Shown one piece after another: positions 41,531 through 53,449 of a stretch of 64,000 nucleotides of DNA (the first letter of the stretch is position 1; the number at the start of each line of letters is the position of its first letter). A program made the translations under genes and the position numbers. Under the pieces are notes generated by a model, which saw nothing but the letters and a program-made list of their open reading frames with translations, was not told the origin of the DNA and searched no databases. Source of the DNA: Lates calcarifer (Eukaryota; Chordata; Actinopteri; Centropomidae); contig NC_066836.1 in assembly GCF_001640805.2 (NCBI RefSeq), positions 1,387,798 to 1,451,797 of the forward strand, written 5' to 3'.

Positions 41531-42470
41531 CCCATCAGTGTTGATGTTTTTGCGAGTGAGTAAATGAGCCGATGAAAACTGTGTTGGAAATGAAAACTAG
41601 GTAAGAGAGTGAACAATAATAAAACACAGATCCCCAGTGAGCTGCAGATTTACTGTGTGTTTGTGCTGTGATATTATAGGATGGTGTATAAATAGGACAC
41701 AAGTTCATGACACAACATTTCTATATCAGGCTCAGCTCTGTCAACTGTTAAAAAACTGTTTTCCCTTTTTTCAGCCCCGAGTCTCTGCAACAACCCTGAG
41801 GCTGTTTAACTGACCACTGTCCATCCTCAGTGCACATTAGGCCACACTGACAGAGAACACTGACATTCTGCTCTGATTTCCTGATTGGATTATCACATGA
41901 CATATTTCTAAACAGAGAGAAATGAATTCTGCACAAATATATAAATTCCACTCAAAAGAAAATCTAAATGAATTTGAACAGAGCTAAGATAGAAACTGAA
42001 ATCGAGGGAACCAGCAGCAGTTATTACCATGAAACTGAGATAAACATTTTACTGCAGCGACGCTGCTCAGCGTCATTCACCCTCTCCATTATTCTGATGC
42101 TGCACATTGAACAATCTGTGATGAAGGTGAAGTGAAACTCTGTTTGGTCACACTGAACCACAAAGTGAAGTTCACCCTCTGGGAACAGGAGAAGTCAGAC
42201 TGTGAAGAAGGAACAGGACCAAATAAAGAGCTCCAGGTTCCACCCGACTGTTTACTGAGGAGTCAGATGAGTTTCACCACCAGAACTCTTGGTTAATATG
42301 TGTGAAATCTAAATGAATAAATGAGCAGAGACTGGGGCTGAGGCAGGTTGATGGTTTCAGGCTGAAACAAAGATGGAAGCAGCAGACGGTCGGTTCAGCC
42401 TGAGTCACTCTGTTTATCACTTTATGGTCGGTGACAGTTAATGTTTGATCATCACAGGAGTCCAAAGTCT

Positions 42471-42471
<1 letters not shown>

Positions 42472-42528
<57 letters not shown>
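42472..42528. repeat. (CA)n microsatellite
   Basis: About 28 uninterrupted CA units, the longest dinucleotide tract in the window. Confidence 0.95.
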
Positions 42529-42530
<2 letters not shown>

Positions 42531-43972
42531 ATCAGACTGAACCAGAATATTCACTCTCAGGAAGAAATGAAATGAACAGAACATCTTTACAGATCATGAG
42601 GAGGAAAAGCAGCTCATCTACTTTCTCTAAATGAAACATGAAAAACGATTTCTTTATTTATAATGAAACCTGTCTGGTTATTTTATGTGGTTATATTGTC
42701 TTAAAACTGTTGCTCATGAGAAAACCCTGATGTGCAGCTTCATACAGAACCTCCACTCACACAGGAGGAAAATATTTGAAATATTCTAATATTCTTATTA
42801 GAATGTGGAAACAAATGTCATGACAGGACTCATTCAATCAGATGTGTTTGGATTTGTCTGCCATTGTTTTTACATGTGCTTGTTTTTGTTAATCTGACAT
42901 GTATTTACTTCTGTCTGATTATTTATCCAGTTCTGTAACACAGTCCTCAGGTATCCTCATTGTTTTCTTTTTCTTTCATGATGAAAACCAGGTGTGTGTG
43001 TAAACACACTGTTCCCTACTGTGACATACAAAGCTGTTCTACCTGTTGAACTGGGACACTGACAGACGTCATCCTGAGTTTACAAATACCTTTATTAATT
43101 CATGGTGTGCTATTTCATAAAGTCTGTTTTCACTCTGGGTTCTTGATAAATCTGAGCTGAACTGCAGGCTGCCAGACATCACATCTGCTTTAACAGACAG
43201 AGCTCTTCATCAACATTAGAAACAACATGAGTAAACCACTGAACACACAGCAGGGTTAGACACACAGTTAAAGAAGGGATCCAGCTGAAACATCAATCAA
43301 AACTCAAGAGAAACTTGTATTTGGAAAAAACCCGTCATGTTTGTGTCCCTGTTCATGTAAATAATTCTGACTTAATAATAAACTGAGGATTTCCTCTTCA
43401 GAAGAGACCAGGATCATGGGTCGGCCACAGCTTGAGTCTCAGCAGAGCTCCAAATACCTGCAGCTCTGTAGGCCCCATACCTCCGTCCTACAGCCTCCTC
43501 AGGTGTGCTATGAGGTTTACCTGTAAATCAGAGCTGAGCGCTGACGCCCCACGAGGGAGCTGACAACAAGTCAGACCGGTTCTGCAGCCCAGGATCCGGC
43601 CTCAGCATCCAGACACACCAGCTTTTCTCTGCAGACCCAGGACAGGTGGCAGAGAGGCTCACATGGCTCCTGAGCAACAGCTCAGACGGACACACAGACA
43701 GAAACCTCAGACTGTGGACGGAGTGGATCCTGATCCTGAGAGATTAACTTGGACATTAGTGAGTTAAGGTTTTTATTCAGCTCTTGGATGAACTGAGGGA
43801 TGATCTGAACATGTGCGCTGCATGAAAACCAAAGGTAACCAGGTTTTCTTTGGTGAGGGTAAATAATCTGGACTCTATCTCATGTTCTGGATCTGTTTTC
43901 ATGCTGAGACATGGTGGACCTGACGTGAGCAGACCAGTTTCTCCTTTTGCTCTGGAACTGAAGGCTGTGGTC

Positions 43973-46276
43973 ATGAGACGGAGATGGGCCGTGAGTCTGC
44001 TGTGGATGATGATGCTCGTCCTGCTGGACTTAAACAACGGTGAGTTCACTGTCACTCCCAGTGGAGACAGAGACTCAATCATACAGAGCTGGAGAGTGTG
44101 CAAAAACACGAGGAGGAAGGTTTTGTACATGTACTGTAAGCTTTTTAGGTCGGACACAGTTTAACAGTTTAAACAAACTCAGACTGAACTATAACTCATT
44201 CAAACCAACTGGTATCATTAATGTGGAACAAACTCATTTGACCAAATTATTTTGTCAGTAAAGGTTCAGGATATTATGTGTGTGTGATGAGTTTTACTCA
44301 TGTCACTGATTCAGATTCAACAGACTAAAACTGAATCTGCATCAGATTAGCTGGTTGGGTTAGCTATAAGCTAACTGATGCTAAACTGAAGTTTTTGTCT
44401 GTGGTGGGTGTGGTGCCGTCAGGTCACATGACCTTCATATTGTTCCCACCTTTGAGGAATGGAAAAGAGACTTTTCACTTGTAAAAGTTCTGCATGAGTC
44501 TGTACAGCCACGAGCTGAAACATCATGGCCGCCACTGTTAACAGCTCCCTGAGGCATCGACTACGGTGGCTGTGAAGTTCAAATCACAACAACAAATGGG
44601 AAACAAGAAAAAAATACGTCAGAACAGAAACTACAACATTAACTTCTATTGACTGAGCAGCACTGACCCCTAACACTTCCTGTCAGTAAACCCATCATTC
44701 ATTTCCAATAGGAGAGAAGAATTTGGTTGTGTTTTCTGCTTGTGGTTGTGCTTTCGGTTTCACTGTCACGATAATAGACTCTACAAACCCTCAATTCCTC
44801 TCTGTCTCTCTGCATCTCTGTCTCTCTGTCTCTGTGTCTCTGTGCATCTCTGTCTCTGTCTCTGTGTCTCTGTGTCTCTGTGTCTCTGTCTGTAAGACTC
44901 AGAGTATGGACTCATTGTGTCGGCAGGTGTTTGGATGCTGCCGGCTCCCAGCAGAGTCTCCATGGAGTCTGTAGACATGAGACACACACTGACGTGGCTC
45001 CCCCTGCAGGCTTCATGCAACACTACCATCCTCTACTCGGTCCAGTTCCAGGGGTGAGTCCCTCAAATGCAACACACTTTACTGGAAGTTAACGACACAC
45101 ACATCACTGCTAATCAACTTTATCTCCTTCCATCTTAATCCGCCTCTGAAAGTAGTCCCCAACAAATGTATCTTTACTTTGTCCTGTTTGTTTCGGTCAA
45201 AACAACAGCGAGTGTCTGTTTGAAGAAACAGACAGATGTTTGAAATAAGCAGAGCGTTTGAGGCTGAGAGAAGACCACACTCAATCTGAACATGGGAGAA
45301 TAAAACCAGACTTATCCACTGGTTCATAACTGTCAGTGTCCTTGAATGCACCACCAGGACGAATAGAATTTAAGACAACATTACCAGAGGAAAAATTTAA
45401 GGAGACAAAGTTTCAGTCTAGAAACGAATGATGCCTTAGAAAAGAAAAGAAACTGTTGCCAATATTACAGCTGGTTTCAGTTCATGGAGGCTGGTCTGGT
45501 TTCAGGTGTGACCGAGCGGCCTGAACAGAGTCCAACATGGACGAAGAGTTTTAAAGTAGCATTAACTGTCTCTGCTGCTGCTGGTCGTGTTGATAAGAAG
45601 CTGAACTGAAATAACTAATAACTAACAGAAAGTGATCCAAACTAAAATCTGTTCTTACCCACGCAGCTGCAGAAACAGCTCAGTGTGGAAACACTGACAA
45701 TGAATCATCAAACGTTTTAATCCAGTTCATGGAGTAACTGAGTTTAACAGATCAAACACCTGCAGGGTGAAATAAACCAGCTGGTTTTTCTATTTGATAA
45801 TTGGACACTTATTATGACCTAATAACACAGAAATGAGCAACACACCTGTTCTAATAACTAGAATCAGCAGGTGTGTCTCTCCTCACTCAGGAGGGAGGTT
45901 CAGTGTTCAGTCTGCGTGGTGTCAGCTGTCAATCACTCACGTTTTAATTAACTCTCAGGTATGTGGCTGCAGCTGCTGAGAAGTCTTCAGCACACGTCTC
46001 TGTTCTGTTCTGGTATCTTTGTTACCTCAGCTCCTCCTCACATATAGAAAGTCTTTCAGTCTGCAGCCGTCATCCACACAGAATTTAAACTAAATGGAGT
46101 CCCAGCCTGGTGGATCTGTTCACAGTGACCAAGCGACCCACCAGGCCGACTCATCCATCAGCATGACTCTGACGCTGACTCATGTTTACACTTAATTTCA
46201 CTTTCTCTGAGCTGCTGTAAACACAATTAGGCTTTTCTGTGAGCTGAGCTTCTGTGAGTCATCGGTATGCACAGCA

Positions 46277-46312
<36 letters not shown>

Positions 46313-48395
46313 GGCGGCGGTATGCAGGATGTGATGGCTGATCATGAGAGGACTGTGTGTGCTCAGTGTGTGTCACCTCGTCCTTCAGGGAGTTCGAGCT
46401 GACGGTCCTGAACGGCAGCTGGGTGGACGCTCCCGAGTGCCACAGGACTCCTCACACGCACTGCGACCTGACCTTTGACCTGGGCTCCGACTCCGACTAC
46501 AACCTCCACGTCAGAGCGCAGTGCGGGTCGCAGCTCTCAGCCTGGACCCGACTCAGCCGACCCTTCAACCGCAGAGACAGTAAGAGCTTCTAACAGCAGC
46601 AGGTTTCAACTGATCCACAGTTTCCTCTGCATGAAATTAAACAGTGGATACATGCAACATGATGAGCCCTGCACAGCAGAGGTACAGCTGGTCACTTCAT
46701 GTGTTACCTCTGCACACAAACACACAGGCTGAAGTCAAACTGCTGCTTAGTGAAGAACTGGAGCTCTATGAAGAAATTCACTGTTAGAAAATGGCGCCAT
46801 CTGCTGGTCACATCCATGCAGTGTCAGACTCATACTGAACAAACTGACCAACAAGCTCTGAGTTTAAATCTTGAGTCAGACTGAGCACCTAACATTTCAG
46901 CTGCGCTCTCTCTCTGTGGTTTCTACAGATCAGTCTTTAAAACATGGGATCAGTTTGTCCTCTCTTTATATTAGTGTCAGATGTCTGTGAGTTCAGTTTG
47001 ATGATCGAGGCACAGCAACAGAAACTGTTACAGTCAGAACACAGACGTTTGTTATTCACATGACTTCATATAAAACTCTAGAATAACTTCGTCATCACCA
47101 CTTCTTCTACCACTCAGGTGATACCTGAAGCTTAGCCACCTGAGGCTAGTTAGCTTGTGAATGTCAGTGACACTGTGCTAACAACAGAGCTAATCAGCCT
47201 AATAAAAACACTCAGCTGAATATTCATGAACGACAGATGAAGAGGTGACTTACATTTAGCTGCACACAGCACCAGCTGACCAGGAGCTCACTACATCAGG
47301 TAGGGGTCCTAATTTAGCTGACCATCAGTCTGCCTAACTGCAAATGTCCAGTAAAAGAAACAGTCTCACATCACACATCACTCACCTGACTCAAAACAAA
47401 GGCAAAAAAAAGAGTGTGTTTTTGTGTGATTTCATATAATGTGTCAGCATCAGGAGAAAGCACAGAGACACTACACTAACAGAGGGGGCACCTTTCTGTT
47501 TAATGATACCTGTCAGAATGACTCAGTGTGACTCAGAATGACTCAGTGTGACTGTTGTGTGCAGCCGTCCTGACGGTGCCGGACATGACGCTGTCGGCGG
47601 TGGGGAACGCCCTCCAGGTGTCTTTTGACAAACTTCCTCTGACTGCTGTCGTCAGAGTGACGGTGTGGAAGAGAGGAGACGAGCTGCAGGTCAGAGTTCA
47701 CCTCTCCTCTTTATTCCCTCCTTTTTATTTCCTTTGTCCTGTTTCTACTTGTTTCTACTTTTGTTTTTGTACTTTTTCCTTCATCATCTCTTTCTCCTTC
47801 TTTCTTTTCTTTTACAGTCTTTTTTCTGTCCTGCTTTCCTCCATCTACACTTGTATCTTCCCTTCTCCTCCTCATCTCTTCTTCCTTTACTGAAAAGTTT
47901 AATTTGTAGTAGAAAAACAGTAGAAAAACCCCTTTGATCAGTTGGAGATTTAACCATGTTTATTCCATTTTCTAGTCAGAGACAGACCTGTTACCTCTCA
48001 CCCTCTCTCCTCAGGCCTCTGTCCACACGCTGCCAGCTGAGCAGAAGGTGCTGCATGTCGCCGCCCTGCAGGAGGGAGCAGTGTACTGCGTCAGAGCTCA
48101 GACCGTCCTGGACACACAGCTGCAGAGCAGCAGCACTGACGCCCACTGTGTGTCCATCACAGGTACATGTGTACATGCAAACACACACACGTTTGGACTA
48201 ATCTGCTTTGGACGACCTTACTGACGTGTCCTCTCTTTGGAGGAGGAATGATATAAATAATGATGCTAACAGGGAAAAATACTGGATACAAATCATCATT
48301 TCTGTCAGAAAACACAACCTTTCATAATCCTAACGTTCAAATGATCCAGTCTGTAAAAACTATGATGGAAAATCCTTAACATACCAACAGTGTGC

Positions 48396-48444
<49 letters not shown>

Positions 48445-48866
48445 GGCGGATGTTTGACAGTTGATCCTCTGACAGGTCCAGACGCTGCGTGGAAGAGGCC
48501 GACCACTGTGACGGTGACTGTCATCATCATGGCCGGTCTCCTGTTCGCTGTCTTCTGGTCCATCATCCACTGTCGTCCAGATACCTGCCAGAAATACTTC
48601 CATAAAGAGACACTGCCCCAGTCACTGGTCAGTTCCAGCTCTTAGAAAACATCATGTTGCTTTGGTAGAATGAAGATATTCTACAGAAACTGTATAAAGC
48701 ACTTGTTTCTGTTAATGTCTTCCTGCCCTCTCTGCAGAGACCTGTTGGGGACATTCAGGTCCTGATGAGGCGTCAGGAGGAGGAGCGATGTGAGCAGATC
48801 GACGTCACTTCACATGTGGACGACCACAGCAGCAGACGTCCATTCACTGAGGACTCTGTGGAGTAA
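43973..48866 (+). CDS. il20rb: Class II cytokine receptor, interleukin-20 receptor beta
   Basis: Type I membrane receptor subunit for IL-20-family cytokines, probably signalling with an alpha chain through JAK/STAT. Coding exons 43973-44039, 44927-45053, 46389-46579, 47565-47689, 48015-48162, 48476-48627 and 48738-48866 all join in phase, giving 312 aa. A signal peptide (MRRRWAVSLLWMMMLVLL) is followed by two fibronectin-type D200 domains (about 25-130 and 130-218). A transmembrane helix (about 229-250, VTVIIMAGLLFAVFWSII) and a short cytoplasmic tail of about 60 residues come next. The runs LPAPSRVSMESVDMRHTLTW, ILYSVQFQGEFE, YNLHVRAQCGSQLSAW and PFNRRDTVLTVPDM align with human IL20RB better than with IL10RB or interferon receptors. 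That comparison is from memory. In fish nomenclature it would be a CRFB member. An in-frame upstream ATG at 43850 exists, but the one at 43973 gives a clean signal peptide. Confidence 0.85.
44797..44892. repeat. (TCTCTG)n-like low-complexity tract
   Basis: Imperfect TCTCTG/TGTCTC hexamer repeats in il20rb intron 1, ending about 35 bp before the exon 2 acceptor. Confidence 0.85.
46280..46311. repeat. (GT)n microsatellite
   Basis: About 15 TG units in il20rb intron 2, about 80 bp before exon 3. Confidence 0.95.
46793..46807 (-). promoter_or_regulatory. Candidate CTCF core motif in il20rb intron
   Basis: GGCGCCATCTGCTGG, reverse complement of CCAGCAGATGGCGCC, fits the vertebrate CTCF core at every position. 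Sequence match only. Confidence 0.35.
48395..48445. repeat. (GACA)n microsatellite
   Basis: About 12 GACA units ending roughly 30 bp before the acceptor of the il20rb transmembrane exon (48476). Confidence 0.95.
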
Positions 48867-49614
48867 ATGTTTGTCCTCGGCCTTGGAGTTTGTGCTGCAT
48901 TCAAATGCTGTGGGAAAAACTGGAGCAAGAAGGAGAAACAAAAGGAAACAGTGTAAAAAGCCCAGAGACAGTGATCTGCTCTGGAGGGAGGTCACATCAG
49001 ACCAGTTCAGCTGTAACCTGCAGACCAGCATGACGTCTGGTTTGATGAGAACATATCCAAAGATGATGTGTTTACAGTAAAATTCACATGGGGGTCATGA
49101 TGTCTGTTGCTTCATTGACCTTGTGTGTTGTAAAACATCAAACAGGATTTAGTGAAATGCTCAGAAGATATTTCATTGACTACACAGAGAGACTGGATCC
49201 TGAACCAGCAGAGAGAAGAACCAGAGTCACAGGGACACAAGACACTGGAAAACTGTTTCTATGAAGATGTATATAAACATGTCTGAAAACCTACGCAGAG
49301 AAAGGTGTTCCAAATCTCAACATAGCAAGGAGATTGGTTTATCTAACTTCTGTTGGCAGAGTGGAACTGAAAAAAAAGGTTTTAAATACACACAAGTAAA
49401 AATAACTTGGCTAAGTAAATGTCTCTTCATGATCTCCCTGCATGTTCGTCTATCTGCACTTCATAACAGCATGTTTCAGCTTTTAGTCTTCAGCTATCAT
49501 ACTCCAGAAATCTGTTACTGTTGAGCCATAATTCCTGTTTATCATCTCCAAGAGGAATCATATTGTGATGATATGATGTTAACATGTTGTTATTCTACAA
49601 ATGTCTGTAGTTTA

Positions 49615-49620
49615 AATAAA
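49615..49620 (+). terminator. Poly(A) signal of il20rb
   Basis: AATAAA about 750 bp after the il20rb stop codon. It is a plausible main 3' end. Confidence 0.5.
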
Positions 49621-50827
49621 GATTCAGAGCAACCTGTATTTTAAAAAGAGGTCAAATTTGTTATTGAAGTTATAGAAACTTGGAAAGTCTATGCTTCTGT
49701 GTGTACAAGCCAATGAAGACACTGTAAGTTCATGTAAGTAACCAGATATATAGCTTGCTGAATACCCTTTACTTTCCCTCAGAGTTCCTGAATTACTTTG
49801 TGTCTAGTGTCTACAGATGTACGTTAACATTAGCTAGTTTTCAGCTTTTACCTTAAGGTAAGCAGTTTTGCTATCAAATGTTAGTTACTTAAAGCTAACA
49901 TTTGCCTTACCTAGTGTTAGCTAGGACCGGTGCTAGTCACTGACACTGAGACAATTACTTGTTACAGAGATACATTTATTTCATTTTAAGAGTCTTTTGT
50001 GTGGCTGTGGTGGATTAGTTAGTTTTTTAATGTCTGATATTAGCTTTGATTGTAGGCACCCCCTTTATTTTCACTCAAAATACATGCGTGCTGAAGACTG
50101 AGTAACTGGTTGGATTTCATTCACAGAGTCAACATGAGCAAGAGGAGAGGAAATATTCAGTACTTTTTGGAGATAAAAAAGAATAAGTTGCTCCTGTATC
50201 TTCTGTGTGAGCATGCAGGACCTCAATGGTACACAGTAGATACTGTGAGGATTGTAAGAATTCAGTTCACTCAAGCTTGTGCTTGCACTGTATTGGGTTC
50301 CCTTTACACCCTGAAGATAAAGTTGAACCTCCCCAACTGTACTCTTTCCAGCTTTATACAGGCTGCAAACCTTATTTCTTGGGAAATTGCAAAAAATGTT
50401 GAAAAATGCTCACAATGTTATTTTATCCTGATGGGCACCAAAAATTAATGAGTTCAACATAAGTGATATGTTTGCCAACCACATTCAAGGACAAATATTA
50501 ATATGCTCACTTGTAATAGAGCAGTTGTTTTACCTGATGGAAGCTTGGTGACCTCTAGTGGTCACTTGTTTTTGTATTGTTTAGTTCACCAGATTTTGTC
50601 AGATTAAGACCATTAAGACACCATGAAAGTTTAAGAAAATGAAGAGCTGGTAAGCATGCAGGGGCATGTTGGGCAATGACTGAATAGAATCATTTATTGA
50701 TTGGTTGATTGTATTGTGAAAAAAATCTGTCTCTCTAACAAAGGAGATGCTAGCCTGACCTGAAAGGGTCTAAAGTAAAGAAAAAGAGGAAACACTGAAG
50801 GCAGTGGTAAATTGGATTTGGAGCTAC
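49621..50827. other. Convergent spacer between il20rb and the GTPase gene
   Basis: About 1.2 kb. A 112-codon open frame (50110-50448) starts inside a region that resembles no family I know (contains MSKRRGNIQYFLEIKKNK and CACTVLGSLYTLKI). It may be a decayed transposon frame or chance. An imperfect CTCF-like word (about 50547-50560) is also present. Confidence 0.4.
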
Positions 50828-50833
50828 TTTATT
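50828..50833 (-). terminator. Possible poly(A) signal of the leftward GTPase gene
   Basis: AATAAA on the minus strand, about 730 bp past the stop codon at 51565. Confidence 0.4.
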
Positions 50834-51564
50834 AAACCACAGGAAAATAAAATGAAATTCAATAGACAATATTATTTAAAGTGTTACCCATCACTGTTTA
50901 CTGTCCAGTTTTCCAAATACAATCAAAAAGACAAAAGTAAAATGCTGTCAGCTCTGTGTTAAAGACAGCTTGTACTGAACAATGTAAACTGGTTGCAGTT
51001 GAGTAATTTGATCAAACCTTCATTGGTATATACTTTTGTGTAACTCAAACAAAAACATGCAAAATACATATAATTTGTAACAGCTGCAGAGAACTAAATA
51101 TTGTCATAGCAACACATACTCTAACATACAGTTAGAGTAGTAGTGATCATGGCTTTATATCAGCAGTAGTTACTGTGACAGTAAGTCAGTCTACTTTGAC
51201 AGAACAATATTAATCTCACATTAATCACAGCTGGAACCAATAAAACAGAACTGGCGCTGACTGACTGTGAATTCATCATTTCATCACTATCAGATCTTTC
51301 ATGTCAGTTATTTGATTAAAAGTTTAAAAAAAAAGTTAAAAGTTGTATCTTTATGGCTAACTAATTACAGGGTTGATGAAGAACTGTAAGGCAAAGTTAA
51401 ACAAGCAAGACTATATAATAAAGGTGTCTGTGAATTTGTTAGTCTTGTCTTGTTTGGTATCAGTGTCTTTCTTGTCCTGGGTCTCACTGCTGTCAGTGTT
51501 GTTGCTGCTGGTATCAGTTTTCTCTTAGTTGCTCTTTGATTTTCTTTGATCAGGACACTGGAGG

Positions 51565-53250
51565 TCACTGTGGACTCTGGAGGAGTTTCTCTCCTCTGTC
51601 TACTTTAGCCATGATCTCTGCTTGCTTTCTCATGTCCGTCAGGGACTGAACTCGTTGGTTCCAGCCTGGTTTGGCCTCTGACTTCTCTCCCTCAATGAGC
51701 ATGTCAATGTACTCTGGAGTGGACAGAGGATTTGGCTTCAGTGCTATCTCTTTAAGTCTGTTCAGACACTTTGAAGACATCTCCATCAGTTTCACCACCT
51801 CATTCTGCACATCATCATATTCAGCTTTCAGCCTGTCAATCAGTGCCTGTACAGGTCTCTTAGCCTGTGAGGCTTCAAGGTACTTTTCTTTCAGCTCTTT
51901 CACTGTTCTTTTTTCTTTAACTTCCTTGTACTCAAATTTGTACTTCATATTAAAATGTACACTCCAGTGACACTTGCTTGGACACTGAGTACAGTATCCG
52001 TTAGATCCCATTGCACAGCAGTGTATTTTATCTGCATCATTTGCATAGGCACAATTATCATGACAGGTAAAATGACACTGCTGACAGTTGGTGAGGAAAA
52101 CTCCAGAACCAGAAATGTCAACCTGAACAGGCTTTTTGACAGTGACTTCAAACTCAAAATTCTCATTCCTGTTGATCTCTGCCTCGTGCTCTTTAAGTTT
52201 TTCACTCGTCTCTTTTATCTCCTCAAGCTTGGCTAACCCAACTTTAACCTGCTTCTGCAAATTCTCAACTGAATTCTCGAGCTGCTGTCTCTCTCTGAGG
52301 ACCTCCTTTGTCATTGTCAAGCTCTTGGTTTCTATTTTATTCAAAGCAGCAAAAAACCTCTTCATGCTTTTTGTGCCCATGTTCCAGAACATCAGATCAA
52401 AGTTTTCATCTTCATCTTCACCTTCATCATCCTCACTCCCTCTCTCTGCTGCAGATGATGTGTTCTGAGCAAACAAGGCTGAATTATTGAACTTGAAGTG
52501 AACTGGCAGTCCGTCTTTTGTTTTAGGACATGGGACACCTGAAGCATTGATTGCCTCTAGAACTGGAGGACGTTGGCCGTCTGCAAATGTCACCAGAACC
52601 CTGATGTTTTCTGCCACATCTTTGCCAAAGATTGAGAGCACTGAATCAAACACATATTTCTGTGTTGGTGTGAGTCGAGCTAAAGAAGCCTGAGCAACGA
52701 AACACACAGCATCAATTTCAGTGACACCGAGCTGAGCAGAGAAGAGATTACGTAGCTGCTCTATGATCATTCTGTCTCTTTCTATGCCTCTTGTGTCTCC
52801 AAAGCCTGGAGTGTCAACAATGGTCAGTGAGTGATCTATTTCAAAACCTTTCTGATGGTTGAGTTTGTACACAGTGACTTCAGAGGTCTGGCTTTCAGCT
52901 TGAGACTTTGACTGACCTTCATCAACTAATTTAAACCGATATGAATCCTCCCATTTAACACCCAGAATGTAATTGATCATCCCATTGATGAGAGTTGATT
53001 TTCCAGCACCAGTTGCTCCAAGAACCATTATGGTGCGATTACGTTTAAAGGACTGTTTCCCAAACCTGAAACGTTTGCATCCAGCCACATTGATTTTCTC
53101 TTCAATCAGGGGAACTTTATAAACAGGGAGAGGCTCTCTCTGAGGTTCCAGACGTTTGCTTTTTTCTTTAACAGCATCAGCGAGTCGTTTACTGTAGTCT
53201 AGCTCTGTTTCTCTACATTTCATCATGACTGACCTGACAGCATGAATCAT
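51565..53250 (-). CDS. P-loop GTPase with coiled coils and a Cys-rich segment (fish immune GTPase-like)
   Basis: Single-exon coding region of 561 aa. A G1 P-loop GATGAGKS sits at 78-85, a G3-type DTPGFGD at 146-152 and a G4-like TFAD at 221-224, in the style of AIG1/GIMAP- or septin-related GTPases. Downstream come an acidic patch (270-284, EDDEGEDEDEN), coiled coil (about 310-360), a Cys/His-rich segment (389-427, with CQQCHFTCHDNC and CTQCPSKC) that may bind zinc, and a second helical region (445-505). The stretch before the P-loop (GCKRFRFGKQSFKRNRTIM) is homologous to the end of the rightward stonustoxin-type gene, so the two share a GTPase module. This gene lacks the N-terminal MACPF-like part. 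The ATG has a good context (CACCATGA). A spliced 5' untranslated exon at about 55562-55541 would put the promoter next to an ISRE. Cellular role is unknown; an interferon-induced defence function is inference. Confidence 0.85.
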   Translation of the reverse strand: MIHAVRSVMMKCRETELDYSKRLADAVKEKSKRLEPQREPLPVYKVPLIEEKINVAGCKRFRFGKQSFKRNRTIMVLGATGAGKSTLINGMINYILGVKWEDSYRFKLVDEGQSKSQAESQTSEVTVYKLNHQKGFEIDHSLTIVDTPGFGDTRGIERDRMIIEQLRNLFSAQLGVTEIDAVCFVAQASLARLTPTQKYVFDSVLSIFGKDVAENIRVLVTFADGQRPPVLEAINASGVPCPKTKDGLPVHFKFNNSALFAQNTSSAAERGSEDDEGEDEDENFDLMFWNMGTKSMKRFFAALNKIETKSLTMTKEVLRERQQLENSVENLQKQVKVGLAKLEEIKETSEKLKEHEAEINRNENFEFEVTVKKPVQVDISGSGVFLTNCQQCHFTCHDNCAYANDADKIHCCAMGSNGYCTQCPSKCHWSVHFNMKYKFEYKEVKEKRTVKELKEKYLEASQAKRPVQALIDRLKAEYDDVQNEVVKLMEMSSKCLNRLKEIALKPNPLSTPEYIDMLIEGEKSEAKPGWNQRVQSLTDMRKQAEIMAKVDRGEKLLQSPQ

Positions 53251-53449
53251 GGTGAAGGCAGGTAATCAGTCACTACAATATTTAAGGATAAATTAGTTGG
53301 GCTGGTCCTTTGAAGAAGTGTCTCTGATCTGTCTGCTCTGTCTTCGTGATCAGAGAAGTTCATCCAGCTTGATGTGAGTGTTGCTTCTGTTATTGCAAAG
53401 TGCTCTCTGGTCTGAATCTGCATATATTGAAATATAAAAACGTAATAAG

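Larger units (their letters stand above)
40670..43972. other. Divergent spacer between claudin and il20rb
   Basis: About 3.3 kb that should contain both 5' flanks. It has a degenerate GTTGCTARG repeat zone (about 41.22-41.53 kb) and a long (CA)n tract at 42.47-42.53 kb. No other gene is recognised. Confidence 0.55.

Noticed and set aside
43850..44164. 104-codon frame taken as a gene
   Set aside because: Its middle is the signal-peptide exon of il20rb; the rest reads through the donor at 44039 into the intron.
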